A program made the position numbers and the translations under genes. The notes under the pieces are model-generated. The model searched no databases, was not told the DNA's origin, and saw only the letters and a program-made list of their open reading frames with translations. Below, in pieces: positions 48,246-56,629 of a stretch of 64,000 bases of DNA. This stretch comes from Roseiarcus sp963751165 (GTDB lineage Bacteria; Pseudomonadota; Alphaproteobacteria; Rhizobiales; Beijerinckiaceae), in contig CAVVTP010000018.1 in NCBI GenBank assembly GCA_963751165.1, positions 1 to 64,000 on the forward strand, in the 5' to 3' direction. Numbering within the stretch: the stretch's first letter is position 1; each line of letters opens with the position of its first letter.

Positions 48246-48964
48246 GCCGCGGGAAACCGGGCCCCTTTGTCGCTGGCTTTTCTTTGGTCGAGGCAATTGT
48301 GGCGGTCGCGCTGACCGCTATGATTATTTTGTTGCTTTCTTCCGTGACCGGGCAATGGCTTCCCGCCTGGAGGCGAGGCTTCGTCGGTCTCCAGCAGGCG
48401 GATCTTCTCTCCGTCGGCCTGGAGCGAATTGTGCAGGATGTATCCGCGGCCGAATACGTGACGCCCTCGGCCGACGCGCCGGCGCCATTGTTCGAGGGCG
48501 ACGTGTCGTCGGTGACTTTCGTGCGGTCGGCGATCGGGCCCGACTCGTACCCTCATCTCGAAGTCGTGCGTATCGCCGAGGCCAAGGACGATCGTGGCGT
48601 TGCGACGATCCGAACCCGGGCGCCCTTCACCCCGCGGGCGCCGAGGGTGGCTGCGCCGCCTTTCGCTTTCGGCGACCCGGTCGCACTTGTTCGGGCGCCG
48701 CTGCGCATCTTGTTCGCCTACGCCGGACCGGACAGGGTTTGGGTCGCGAATTGGAAAGACCGGGACCGATTGCCGGACGCCGTGCGGATCACGGTCCGAG
48801 ACGCAGCAGGACGCAACCAGCCGGTCGTCGCCTCGACCGCCGTCTCGCTGAAGGTCACGGGCCAGGGAGTGCCCAAGCTCGAGGCGCAGGCAAGCGGTTC
48901 TAGCGCGCCACCCTCCGGGTCGCCTCCGCTTCCGGGGGCAGCGGCGCCTCAGCCCCAACAATGA
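48242..48964 (+). CDS. gspJ: minor pseudopilin GspJ
   Basis: 240 residues from ATG 48242, which overlaps the gspI stop. Leader MSRGKPGPFVAG^FSLVEAIV, Glu at +5, then a membrane helix (VALTAMIILLLSS). The body contains LERIVQDVSAAEYVTPSADA and a tail rich in Pro, Gly, Ser and Ala (SSAPPSGSPPLPGAAAPQPQ). GspJ joins GspI and GspK in the pseudopilus tip. Assignment rests on order and architecture. Confidence 0.86.
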   Translation: MSRGKPGPFVAGFSLVEAIVAVALTAMIILLLSSVTGQWLPAWRRGFVGLQQADLLSVGLERIVQDVSAAEYVTPSADAPAPLFEGDVSSVTFVRSAIGPDSYPHLEVVRIAEAKDDRGVATIRTRAPFTPRAPRVAAPPFAFGDPVALVRAPLRILFAYAGPDRVWVANWKDRDRLPDAVRITVRDAAGRNQPVVASTAVSLKVTGQGVPKLEAQASGSSAPPSGSPPLPGAAAPQPQQ

Positions 48965-48974
48965 CCGCGCCGAG

Positions 48975-49890
48975 GTGATGACCGTCCTTCAATCTCGCCG
49001 GCCGGTCGAGTCCGGCTTCGTGCTCGTCGCCGTCCTTTGGATTCTGGCCGCTTTGGCGACCCTCGCCTCGATCTATTCCGTATACACAGTGAATACCGCC
49101 GCCGCATCGCACGTCTCCGAAGACCGATTGCAAGCGGAGGCTTCCATCCGCGCGGCAGTCGAGATGGCGGCGTTTCAGCAACTCGCCGCCCCGGAACAGG
49201 CTAGGCCATCACAGGGCCGCTTCACTCTTCGGGTCGGGCGCACCCAGGTCATCGTTGGATTTCGTTCGGAGGGTGCGAGAGTTCGACCTCAATGCTGCGC
49301 CATCGGATTTATTGACGGGATTGTTTGCCGCCGTCGGCGTCAACTCCGCGCGCGCCGAGACTTTTGCCGATCGCGTGGTCGGCTGGCGCACGAAGTCCGA
49401 TGCAAAGGACAGCGGCTCCAACGAGGTGAAGTTCTACACTGAGCAGCACGTGCCCTACCCTCCGCGACAGGGCTCATTCGAGGATTCTTTGGAGCTCAGT
49501 CTTCTGCCCGGGCTCCCTGTGTCGGTTGTCGAACGCATCCTGCCTTTCGTTACCGTCTTCAGCGGCCGCTCGACCGTGGACGTTGCGACCGCCGACCCGA
49601 CGGTCTTGTCCGCGCTGCCCGGCATGACGCCTGCGATCATGACCGCGGTCTTGAAGGCGCGGGCAAATCCGTCGACCGATAAAAAGGATCTCATGGCGCT
49701 GCTCGGACCGGCGAGCAGCCGAGCCTCGGCCGGCGGGTCAAAGGCGATCCGTGCCGCGATCGAGGTCGCGTTCGATAACGGCAGGCGAGTTCACGCGAAC
49801 GTTGTGTTCCGCCTCGCCGATTCGGCCGAGGAGCCCTATAATCTCCTCTACTGGCAGGACGATTTCGATGGTCTCACGACGTCAGAATAG
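48975..49890 (+). pseudogene. gspK: minor pseudopilin GspK, one frameshift
   Basis: Tip pseudopilin of about 304 residues when joined. Leader ends RRPVESG^FVLVAVLWILAAL; it lacks the +5 glutamate, which is the normal feature of GspK. After GRTQVIVGFRSE the protein-like frame shifts near 49270-49290 to REFDLNAAPSDLLTGLFAAV, followed by GspK helical repeats (ATADPTVLSALPGMTPAIMT, LKARANPSTDKKDLMALLG) to the stop at 49890. The upstream GTG 48975 or ATG 48978 can start it. A single indel; probably a sequence error because the neighbouring genes are intact. Confidence 0.87.
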
Positions 49891-49899
49891 GCCCTCGCG

Positions 49900-50982
49900 T
49901 TGAGCGCGTCGACGCAGCTGCTTGCCTTCCTGTCCCGTGGGATCGATGACCTCGCGACGGGGCTGGCGCGACTGGGCGCCACCCTTGGCCGGCGCCGGCA
50001 AATCGAACTCATCGAGCAGGCCGACGGCTCGTTCCTCGCCTTCGGTTCCCGCGGTGGAGCGCCGGAGCGGCTCGATCCTCCGCTGCGCTTCGATCAGAAT
50101 AGATTGGCCGAACCGGAGACGGCGCGCTTGGGAAAGGTGGTCGCGGGCGTCCAGGTTCATGTGGTTCTCGCGCCCGCGCGCTTCGTGTTCCGCCCGCTCG
50201 AGCTTCCACGCGCCGCCGGCGCTTTCCTCGATGGCGTGGTGCGCACGCAAATCGATCGTTTGTCTCCATGGAGCGCGAGCGCCGCCGTCTTCGGTTGGAG
50301 CGCCCCCGTGGACATCGGCTCCGACAGAATTGCTTTGACGGTCGCCGTTACGGCGCGGGCGCAGGTCGATCAGATTGCGCAGGCGCTCATCGCGAACAAA
50401 GCGGCTTCCGTCGAGATGTCGACGCGAGTGGGCGAAGAGGGAAGGCCGGTGATTCTCGGGCGGCAGGCAGGCGGCGAAACCGGCGTCCGCCGTCTTCGCC
50501 TGGCGCTCGTCGCCGGCCTCGCCGGCTCCAGCCTCGCCTTCGTGGCGAGCTTCGCCGCCTGGATCACAATCGGCGCCGGCTACGACGCGCACTTCGAAGA
50601 AGTGCAGAATCAGGTGGCCGAGCGGCGCGCTGAAGTCATGGGCCAACAGGGTTCGAGGGCCGAACAGGCGCTAAGAGGGCTCGAATCGAAAAAGCGGTCC
50701 GATCCGTCCGCGGTGCTGGTGCTCGAGGCGCTGTCGAAGACGCTTCCCGACGACGCGCACCTGACGGACCTGCGGATCGAGGGTGGCAAGGTTCAGATTG
50801 TGGGCTTCGCCAACGATGCGCCTGCGCTCATCCCTTTGATCGAGCAATCCGGCAGCTTCGCTCGGGCGACCTTTTTCGCGCCGACCTTGAGGGGGCCGAA
50901 CGGCGGCGACAACTTTCATATCGAGGCGCAAATCGAGCCGCCGTTTCCACCCGCCGCGAACAAGACGAAACCCGCGCAGTAA
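49900..50982 (+). CDS. gspL: type II secretion protein GspL (PilM/PilN-like)
   Basis: 360 residues, TTG start at 49900, 9 bp after gspK. The N-terminal half is a GspL/PilM-like cytoplasmic domain (VVAGVQVHVVLAPARFVFRP, TQIDRLSPWSASAAVFGWSA). A single membrane helix (LALVAGLAGSSLAFVASFAA) is followed by a coiled coil (EEVQNQVAERRAEVMGQQ) and a PilN-like periplasmic domain (LSKTLPDDAHLTDLRIEGGK). It anchors GspE at the membrane. A 617-bp gap follows before gspM, unusual for an otherwise tightly packed operon. Confidence 0.9.
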   Translation: MSASTQLLAFLSRGIDDLATGLARLGATLGRRRQIELIEQADGSFLAFGSRGGAPERLDPPLRFDQNRLAEPETARLGKVVAGVQVHVVLAPARFVFRPLELPRAAGAFLDGVVRTQIDRLSPWSASAAVFGWSAPVDIGSDRIALTVAVTARAQVDQIAQALIANKAASVEMSTRVGEEGRPVILGRQAGGETGVRRLRLALVAGLAGSSLAFVASFAAWITIGAGYDAHFEEVQNQVAERRAEVMGQQGSRAEQALRGLESKKRSDPSAVLVLEALSKTLPDDAHLTDLRIEGGKVQIVGFANDAPALIPLIEQSGSFARATFFAPTLRGPNGGDNFHIEAQIEPPFPPAANKTKPAQ

Positions 50983-51599
50983 GCTCGCTGTTTCCTTCAG
51001 CTCGAGGGAGACGCAAAGGGACTGCCTGAGACCGTGCCGTGGCGCTAGTGCTACTGAATCAAACGCAAAGCGCCTTGCTCCTGTTTCTGGAAATCTTTAC
51101 GATGCATTGCCGCCCAGGCGTCTGGCGGCCGTCGGCCAGGAGCGATTTTCTCCCTGTTCCTCCCTGCCGAGCGAGAATTGACAACACTGAACACCTGTGG
51201 CCCGAGAGAAATTCATTTGTTTACAGCCGCTTGAACAAAAAATACATGTCAGCGTCGGGCAGGTATCAGGGAGAATTATCGGGAATTAACTCCCTGCTCC
51301 AGCCGGTAACAGGGAGACGACCAGTCGCTCGGAGTCGCGGCGGAGTGAAGGGCCGGCGCCGCCTGCTCGGGTGCTGAAAAACAAAAAAGCGCCTTGCTCG
51401 GACCCTTGGAGCCTACGACCTTCCGGCGGCGCGGGATCCAAGCGTTAAAGACACAACACTAGGTAGGCGCAATCTCTTGCGCCTACAGCTTCGCGCGAGC
51501 AGTATCCCGATTCACCAGGGCGTCTTCATCTGCAGCTAGCATCGGCGTTCAGCGCCGGGATCCAAACCAGGACGGGGGTCTTTCACGCATGGAGACCAA
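50983..51599. repeat. 617-bp gap inside the T2SS operon with repeat sequence
   Basis: Non-coding on both strands as far as I can tell. From about 51140 to 51320 it holds several TCCCTG / CAGGGA motifs, including CTCCCTGCTCCAGCCGG followed by TAACAGGGAG, in AT-richer sequence than its surroundings. The same style recurs at 18.55 kb and 54.3 kb. A perfect 10-bp hairpin (51463-51486) follows. It may be an inserted repeat element that splits gspL from gspM-N. Confidence 0.5.
51463..51486. other. perfect 10-bp hairpin between gspL and gspM
   Basis: GTAGGCGCAA, loop TCTC, TTGCGCCTAC. Ten uninterrupted base pairs with a 4-nt loop, 114 bp upstream of gspM. There is no T tract, so not a classical terminator; an mRNA processing or stabilising element, or part of the repeat, is possible. 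Confidence 0.6.
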
Positions 51600-52160
51600 G
51601 TGACGCAGAGTTCTGCCAGCAGCTTGCTTCCGGTCCGCCGACAAATCATCGCCGGCTCGATTTATTTCGTGATCGTCGCAGCGCTTCTCGCTTCGTCGCT
51701 CTGGTTCCTCTCCGACCTTATGGCGAGGTCGGAGGCGGTGGCCAGTGCAGAGAAAGGTCTGGACCAGTTGGCCAAGCGCGGGCAACGGCGTCAGGACGCG
51801 GCCGCGTCGGCTGCGGGCATGGCAGGCTCTCCTTTTCTCGACGGGCCGACGATCACAATCGCCGGCGCCGCGCTCGAGCAGCGTGTCAGCGAGGCCATCG
51901 GCAAGGCCGGAGGCGCCATCACGTCGGCGCAGGTCGAATTCGACGGCCCGGACGCGAAGAACGGCTTCGTCGAACTGATGACAAGCGCGGAGGTCAATCA
52001 GTCGGCGTTGCAGGCGATCCTCTACGACATTGAGGCTGGGCTACCGTACCTGTTCATCGAGAAGCTTTCCCTCCAGTCGCCGGAGGACTTCGGTGAACCG
52101 GAAACCGGGCGCATGCGGATAACGATCGCCGTCGCCGGGCAGTGGCGGGCAAGCAAATGA
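51600..52160 (+). CDS. gspM: type II secretion protein GspM
   Basis: 186 residues from GTG 51600 behind GGAGACCAA. Short cytoplasmic N-terminus (SSLLPVRRQIIAG), one membrane helix (SIYFVIVAALLASSLWFLSD), coiled coil (SEAVASAEKGLDQLAKRGQR), then the GspM ferredoxin-like periplasmic domain (VSEAIGKAGGAITSAQVEFD, SALQAILYDIEAGLPYLFIE). It dimerises with GspL. It overlaps the next gene by 4 bp (ATGA). Confidence 0.88.
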   Translation: MTQSSASSLLPVRRQIIAGSIYFVIVAALLASSLWFLSDLMARSEAVASAEKGLDQLAKRGQRRQDAAASAAGMAGSPFLDGPTITIAGAALEQRVSEAIGKAGGAITSAQVEFDGPDAKNGFVELMTSAEVNQSALQAILYDIEAGLPYLFIEKLSLQSPEDFGEPETGRMRITIAVAGQWRASK

Positions 52161-52771
52161 GCCGATTGCCCATGGCCGTCTTGCTTGCCGCCGTTGTCGG
52201 GGCGACTGCCGGCCCGAATGTCGCTCGCTGCGGCTCTGCGGCTCCGGTCGAAACCGCCTATGCCCATGACGGCTCAGCCAGCGTCGCCCGTCCCTTTGCT
52301 TGGGCCCTTCTCGCGCCCGACGGCAAAGGGGCAAGTGACCGAGGCAACCCATTGTGGACGGTGCCGCTCAGCGCTTTGACCGAGACTCGCGGTCGGCCTC
52401 TGTTTTCGGTGTCGCGAAGGCCCCCGGAGGTCGTTAAAGTGAGCCTGCCGCCGCCTCCGCCGACCGCCGCTCCCGCTGCGGCCGCGGCGCCGGAAGCGCC
52501 GCCGATCGCGCTTGTCGGGACGATCGTAAACGGCACGGTCGGCATCGCGCTCGTGAAAACCTCCGCCACCCAGGCCGTAAGCAGGGTTCGGGTCGGCGAG
52601 GAGACAGCCGGTTGGACGCTCCGATCCGTGGCTGCCCGCTCGATCGTGGTCGAGAAGGCCGGGCGGTCGGTGACCCTCGATCTTCCTGCGGATCGGGACA
52701 CGTCCGCAGTGTCGATCACGCCCGATCTTCAGCTCAGTGAAGATCGAAGAGGTCAACACCGAGCCAGGTGA
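52157..52771 (+). CDS. GspN/GspC-like periplasmic T2SS component
   Basis: 204 residues from ATG 52157. A hydrophobic N-terminus (MSRLPMAVLLAAVVGATAG) anchors or exports it. The motif RGRPLFSVSRRPPE and a Pro-rich stretch are typical of GspN-type proteins. The domain IALVGTIVNGTVGIALVKTS...VSRVRVGEETAGWTLRSVAA RSIVVEKAGRSVTL has the pattern of the GspC homology region, which contacts the secretin. No other gspC is present, so this protein probably fills that role. Annotators may call it gspN. It is the last gene of the system. Confidence 0.75.
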   Translation: MSRLPMAVLLAAVVGATAGPNVARCGSAAPVETAYAHDGSASVARPFAWALLAPDGKGASDRGNPLWTVPLSALTETRGRPLFSVSRRPPEVVKVSLPPPPPTAAPAAAAAPEAPPIALVGTIVNGTVGIALVKTSATQAVSRVRVGEETAGWTLRSVAARSIVVEKAGRSVTLDLPADRDTSAVSITPDLQLSEDRRGQHRAR

Positions 52772-53018
52772 CTACCGTCCGCAATGACGACCTGGACTCT
52801 TGAGGAATGCGTCGCCCGAGTAGGGCCGAGAGGGCCCAGGTTGCGCAAAGCCGAGCCATGGGCCAGCAGAACCGGACCGTGGCTCCTATTCTCATCGGTC
52901 GGCGAAACTTCTCTCCAAGGCGTCCGTAGTCTCCCGTTGAGGCCCGTTGTGGACCTCGGGGGCCAGCGCTCGGCGCTGAGAACGACCCCAGATGTCGTCG
53001 ACGGACAGGAGAGGCTCC

Positions 53019-54011
53019 ATGGCAAATCAACTCAATGATTTGGAAAGGGCGACGAACCTAAGTCAGCCCGACGCCGGTCACCAACCAAAAAGAGCGGCGC
53101 GGCGAGACTTTCTTCGCGGTCTCGGCCTCGGCGCGGCAGGCGCGGCCATCTTTGGCGCGACAGGCTTTGGCCAGACCAGCGCTTTGGCGCAGCAGTCGAA
53201 CCTCGACGTTGCCATCCTCGAGTTCGCTCTGAACCTCGAATACCTCGAAGCGGAGTTCTATTGGCTCGCGGCATACGGCTATGGGCTTCCTCCCAGTCTG
53301 ATCGGGGCCAATCCCGGGCAGGTCACCGGAGGTCATTTAGTCCCCTTTACGGAGCCGCTCGTAGCGGCCTACGCGCGCGAGATCGCCAACGAAGAGCGCA
53401 AGCACGTCGAGTTTCTTCGCGCCGCTCTCAAAGCCGCGACCAGCTCCGCACCAATATCACGCCCGGCGATAGATTTTTCGGAAAGCTTTCCGACACTCGG
53501 CAGCGCAGCGGGACTCGGCTCGAATTTCGACCCCTTCGTGAATGATATGGATTTCCTCCTGGGCGCTTACGTGTTCGAGGACGTCGGCGTCACCGCCTAC
53601 CACGGCGCGGCCCCGTTGATCACGAACAAGGCCTACCTCGACAAGGCCGTCGGCATTCTCGCGGTCGAGGCATATCATGCCGGTCTCGTCCGCACCGTTC
53701 TCTTCGCCAATGGTATGAAGAGCCAGACAGAGAAGATATCCTACCTCCGCGCCACCCTCGACGGCACGGCGGGCACTCCGAATGTGGATGACCATGGTGT
53801 CGGCGATACGATAAGTCCGACGATCACCGACTGCAGCGACGCTGCCAATGGAACACTGCTCGGCGGCTTCCCCACCAACATTCCTCCCGGAAACAACGCG
53901 ATCGCCTACGATCGCACGACGCGACAAGTCCTCAACATCGTCTACGGCGCCGTGAACGCGACAAAAGGCCTGTTTTTTCCAAACGGAATGAACGGCATCA
54001 TCACAAGCTGA
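53019..54011 (+). CDS. Tat-exported ferritin-like (desiccation-related) protein
   Basis: 330 residues, start ATG 53019 behind AGGAGAGG. A twin-arginine signal (RAARRDFLRGLGLGAAGAAI) targets it folded to the periplasm. The mature part is a ferritin-like four-helix domain (PF13668 type): DVAILEFALNLEYLEAEFYW, YAREIANEERKHVEFLRAAL and LLGAYVFEDVGVTAYHGAAP supply the Glu/His pattern ExxxE...EExxHxxFL. Members are linked with desiccation or oxidative stress tolerance. It lies 247 bp after the type II operon, and Tat-exported folded proteins are common T2SS cargo, so secretion through it is plausible but unproven. Confidence 0.85.
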   Translation: MANQLNDLERATNLSQPDAGHQPKRAARRDFLRGLGLGAAGAAIFGATGFGQTSALAQQSNLDVAILEFALNLEYLEAEFYWLAAYGYGLPPSLIGANPGQVTGGHLVPFTEPLVAAYAREIANEERKHVEFLRAALKAATSSAPISRPAIDFSESFPTLGSAAGLGSNFDPFVNDMDFLLGAYVFEDVGVTAYHGAAPLITNKAYLDKAVGILAVEAYHAGLVRTVLFANGMKSQTEKISYLRATLDGTAGTPNVDDHGVGDTISPTITDCSDAANGTLLGGFPTNIPPGNNAIAYDRTTRQVLNIVYGAVNATKGLFFPNGMNGIITS

Positions 54012-54040
54012 GAGTCGGTTCTGGCGCGACTAAATTAAAA

Positions 54041-54066
54041 CGCGGCCGGCGTCATACCCGGCCGCG
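54041..54066. terminator. strong hairpin after the ferritin-like gene
   Basis: CGCGGCCGG, 8-nt loop, CCGGCCGCG: a perfect 9-bp GC stem 30 bp after the stop codon. The A/T-rich side (TAAATTAAAA) is upstream on plus, so the T tract favours termination of minus-strand transcription. It may work in both directions. Confidence 0.5.
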
Positions 54067-54567
54067 GAGCCTTCAGGCGGCTTGTCGTTGTAAGCGTTCG
54101 TTGAAGCTAGTCTTTGCCAGGACCGGTTCGGGCGCGGCGATCAGCGCTCGATGGTTGATGATTACCCGATGAGCGAGCCCGTCGGCTCCGGCCATGGGCC
54201 AGGAGCCGAGAATTCATCTGTCCCGGCCGCTCGCCTCGAATTCGCTGCTACGTCGATTTTGGCCGAGCTTATTCCGCTGTTGTCGCGGAAAAATTCCGCT
54301 GTTCGCTTAGCAGGGAAATTGCACGCGAACCCTTAAATTCATTGGTCTTTTTCCGACAGATGCCGCCGGAATCAGCCCGCATCGGGTAAATTCCCTGTAG
54401 AATTCCCTGAAACCAGGGAATCCGACGGTCGAGGGTCGCCCGCTGGGGCTTCGATACGCGGCCGTGGCCCTTACCGTTTCTTAGGAGAGCTCTCGCAACA
54501 TGCTCGATGGCTGTTTAGCGACCTGCGGTCGCGCGATTGCCGCAACCCTGATCGGCGAACCCGACCG
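54067..54567. repeat. intergenic region with TTCCCTG/CAGGGAA repeat
   Basis: From about 54250 to 54425 the sequence contains TTCCGCTGTT (twice), CAGGGAAATT, AAATTCCCTGTAGAATTCCCTG and ACCAGGGAAT. Together they form a locally AT-rich block with nested inverted TTCCCTG/CAGGGAA pairs. I recognise this as the style of dispersed intergenic repeats in rhizobial genomes. Related blocks are at 18.55 and 51.2 kb. No gene is supported here. Confidence 0.5.
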
Positions 54568-56040
54568 ATGCTCACGCCTTCGCCGCGCGGCGCGGACCCA
54601 GCGGCGCCCCTCGCTCTCGGGCGTCGGCTGTCCGGCGAAATGTCAAGCCGAATCGCTTTCGCCGGACCTCGTTCGACCCAGACAAGAGTTCCGTCGCGAA
54701 TCTCTCTTCCGGTCTGGCCGCTCCTCGCGGGCTTGGCGGCCTCGTTCCTTTACGAGCTTCAGCACCGGACGGGCGCCGAGTTGAACGCGGACGGTTGGGC
54801 CTACTGGCAGGGCGCTCAATCGATCGCCGACGGCTTGGGGTACCGGTATTTCTCTGGAGATCCGATTGTCGCCTGGCCGCCCCTGTACAGCTTGTACTTG
54901 TCGGCCTGGATCAGACTGTTCGGCTCCGAAGCCGCCGTGCTCACTCTTGCCAACGCCGTATTGGCGTGCTTGCAGGGGGCGCTATGGACCAGCCTTTATA
55001 ATCATCTCTATCCGGGCGAGCGGGACCGCGCCGCAACCGGGCTGGTCGCGATATACATCGCGCTCACGATCGCGCTCTATGAGAGATCCATTCTCGCGCA
55101 CAATCTGTTTTACACGCTATTGCCTGCCTTAATCCTTGCAGTCTGGAAAGGGATAAATCCCTGCGAACCGCGTCGGCGTTTCTTCATTACGCTGTCCTGC
55201 TTTCTTGGAATCGCATTGGTCGAGAGCCATATTTCCGGCCTCGCCTACGTCGCCGCAGCGGCATTCCTGGCCGTCGTCTTTCCGGAGGGCCGGCTCAGCG
55301 TTCGGGCGGCGAACGGCGCTGCGATTTTGGCGGCTCCGTTGACCGCATTGCTCGTGACGGCCGCGTGGCTCGGCCAGATCGGTGGACATCCGATCGAAGG
55401 CGGCCGTTTTTCGTTCGCTGAAACGCTGATGCAGATTTCAGACGGGATTGGATATTTCGTTCTGCCTTGCGCTGCGCGACTCCTCGGGTCGATCTTTTTG
55501 CTCGGCATTCTTGCAGCGATCAGTTCTTCCGGGCCGCGATCCCGCCAAACGTCTTCCGTCCTCGCCTTCTGCCTCATTTCGTTGACCCTGCTTGCCGTCG
55601 CTTTCAGCGTCACGTGGTTGAACGGCTTTATCAGCAAGTCGCGACATCTGCTGATCGTTCCCCTGCTGGTCATCCCGATCCTGGCGTCGCGTAGCGCGTC
55701 TTCCAACAGCCTCATCATGAAATCGGTGGCTCTCCTGGTGTTTCTGACGCCATTGTGCCGGGCGCTATCGAACGCCCCCATAACCTCGCACGACCTCGTC
55801 CCGGCTTACGCCTCGATCAGCGCGCTTCCCGGATTCGGCAGGACGATGACCGTTGACGGCAAAATGCTGGTGGGGCCGATTGCATGGGAAGAGCCGGAGG
55901 GCGGGTATTCATCATCCGGCGCTCCCCGTTGGGGAGCTTCGCAAACCAGGGTCGCCGGACCGCAAAAGGCCACGGAGACTTTCAAGCTTCATGCTGCGGA
56001 GAACGTGCAGCGGGAGTCAAGCCCCGATCGGATGCGGTAA
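54568..56040 (+). CDS. polytopic membrane protein, GT-C glycosyltransferase-like
   Basis: 490 residues, or 466 if translation starts at ATG 54640. About ten membrane helices. The first periplasmic loop has ELNADGWAYWQGAQSIADGL GYRYFSGDPIVAWPPLYSLY, where the Asp after the first helix and the PPLYSLY motif resemble GT39/ArnT-type GT-C enzymes that use polyprenyl-phosphate sugars. The usual long periplasmic C-terminal domain is short. No DxD pair or O-antigen gene neighbours help to fix the acceptor. A hypothetical glycosyltransferase is the safest call. Confidence 0.6.
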   Translation: MLTPSPRGADPAAPLALGRRLSGEMSSRIAFAGPRSTQTRVPSRISLPVWPLLAGLAASFLYELQHRTGAELNADGWAYWQGAQSIADGLGYRYFSGDPIVAWPPLYSLYLSAWIRLFGSEAAVLTLANAVLACLQGALWTSLYNHLYPGERDRAATGLVAIYIALTIALYERSILAHNLFYTLLPALILAVWKGINPCEPRRRFFITLSCFLGIALVESHISGLAYVAAAAFLAVVFPEGRLSVRAANGAAILAAPLTALLVTAAWLGQIGGHPIEGGRFSFAETLMQISDGIGYFVLPCAARLLGSIFLLGILAAISSSGPRSRQTSSVLAFCLISLTLLAVAFSVTWLNGFISKSRHLLIVPLLVIPILASRSASSNSLIMKSVALLVFLTPLCRALSNAPITSHDLVPAYASISALPGFGRTMTVDGKMLVGPIAWEEPEGGYSSSGAPRWGASQTRVAGPQKATETFKLHAAENVQRESSPDRMR

Positions 56041-56149
56041 ATCCTGTGCGCTAAGTATTATTGCGCATTGCGATCTTCCTCGTGCCGTGGACATTAGTCT
56101 CTGGAGAATCACGTTTGAACATCTATTCACCTTACGCGGAGGGCGCCGC

Positions 56150-56422
56150 ATGGATTTTGATGAACGTAAACCGATCTTGTGCGGCCGCTGCAGGGTTCCG
56201 GTCGAGATTTCGGCTTCGTCCGGCTGGGAGACAAAGGTCCATTGCCCGACCTGCGGCCACAGCGAGACGCTCAAAGAGGCCCGGCGGGAGGCGAGCCAGC
56301 ATGCCGCCCACATACTCTTGTCGGACATGCTCAGGGGCCTCACGACAAATGATCGCCCGGAGCTCTTTTTTCACTTCGTCGAAGGCGGCGATAGCCGGCC
56401 GGGACGACGAGCCTCGGTTTAG
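56150..56422 (+). CDS. small zinc-ribbon protein
   Basis: 90 residues from ATG 56150 behind GGAGGGCGCC. Two CxxC knuckles, ILCGRCRVPVE and VHCPTCGHSET, 19 residues apart, form a treble-clef or zinc-ribbon. A charged helical tail follows (KEARREASQHAAHILLSDML). Similar short hypothetical proteins occur in Bradyrhizobium-like genomes. A longer frame starting upstream lacks a ribosome site. The function is unknown; nucleic-acid or protein binding is plausible. Confidence 0.7.
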   Translation: MDFDERKPILCGRCRVPVEISASSGWETKVHCPTCGHSETLKEARREASQHAAHILLSDMLRGLTTNDRPELFFHFVEGGDSRPGRRASV

Positions 56423-56629
56423 CCCAGCTTGCGCAGGTTCGGGTGCGTCTTGGGGCAAATCAGTGCCTTGAACGAAAAGTCGACACTTCGATTTTGGAAG
56501 TCTCGCTGAAACCGGGGAGGTTTCTGGAGTCTTTGTTTCTACGGGTCCTCTTGAATTTGAGGCCACTTCCGGGGAACTCAAGCGGCAACCATTGCATGTG
56601 GCCCGGGTGGACGCCGGCCCGAGGAAGAA

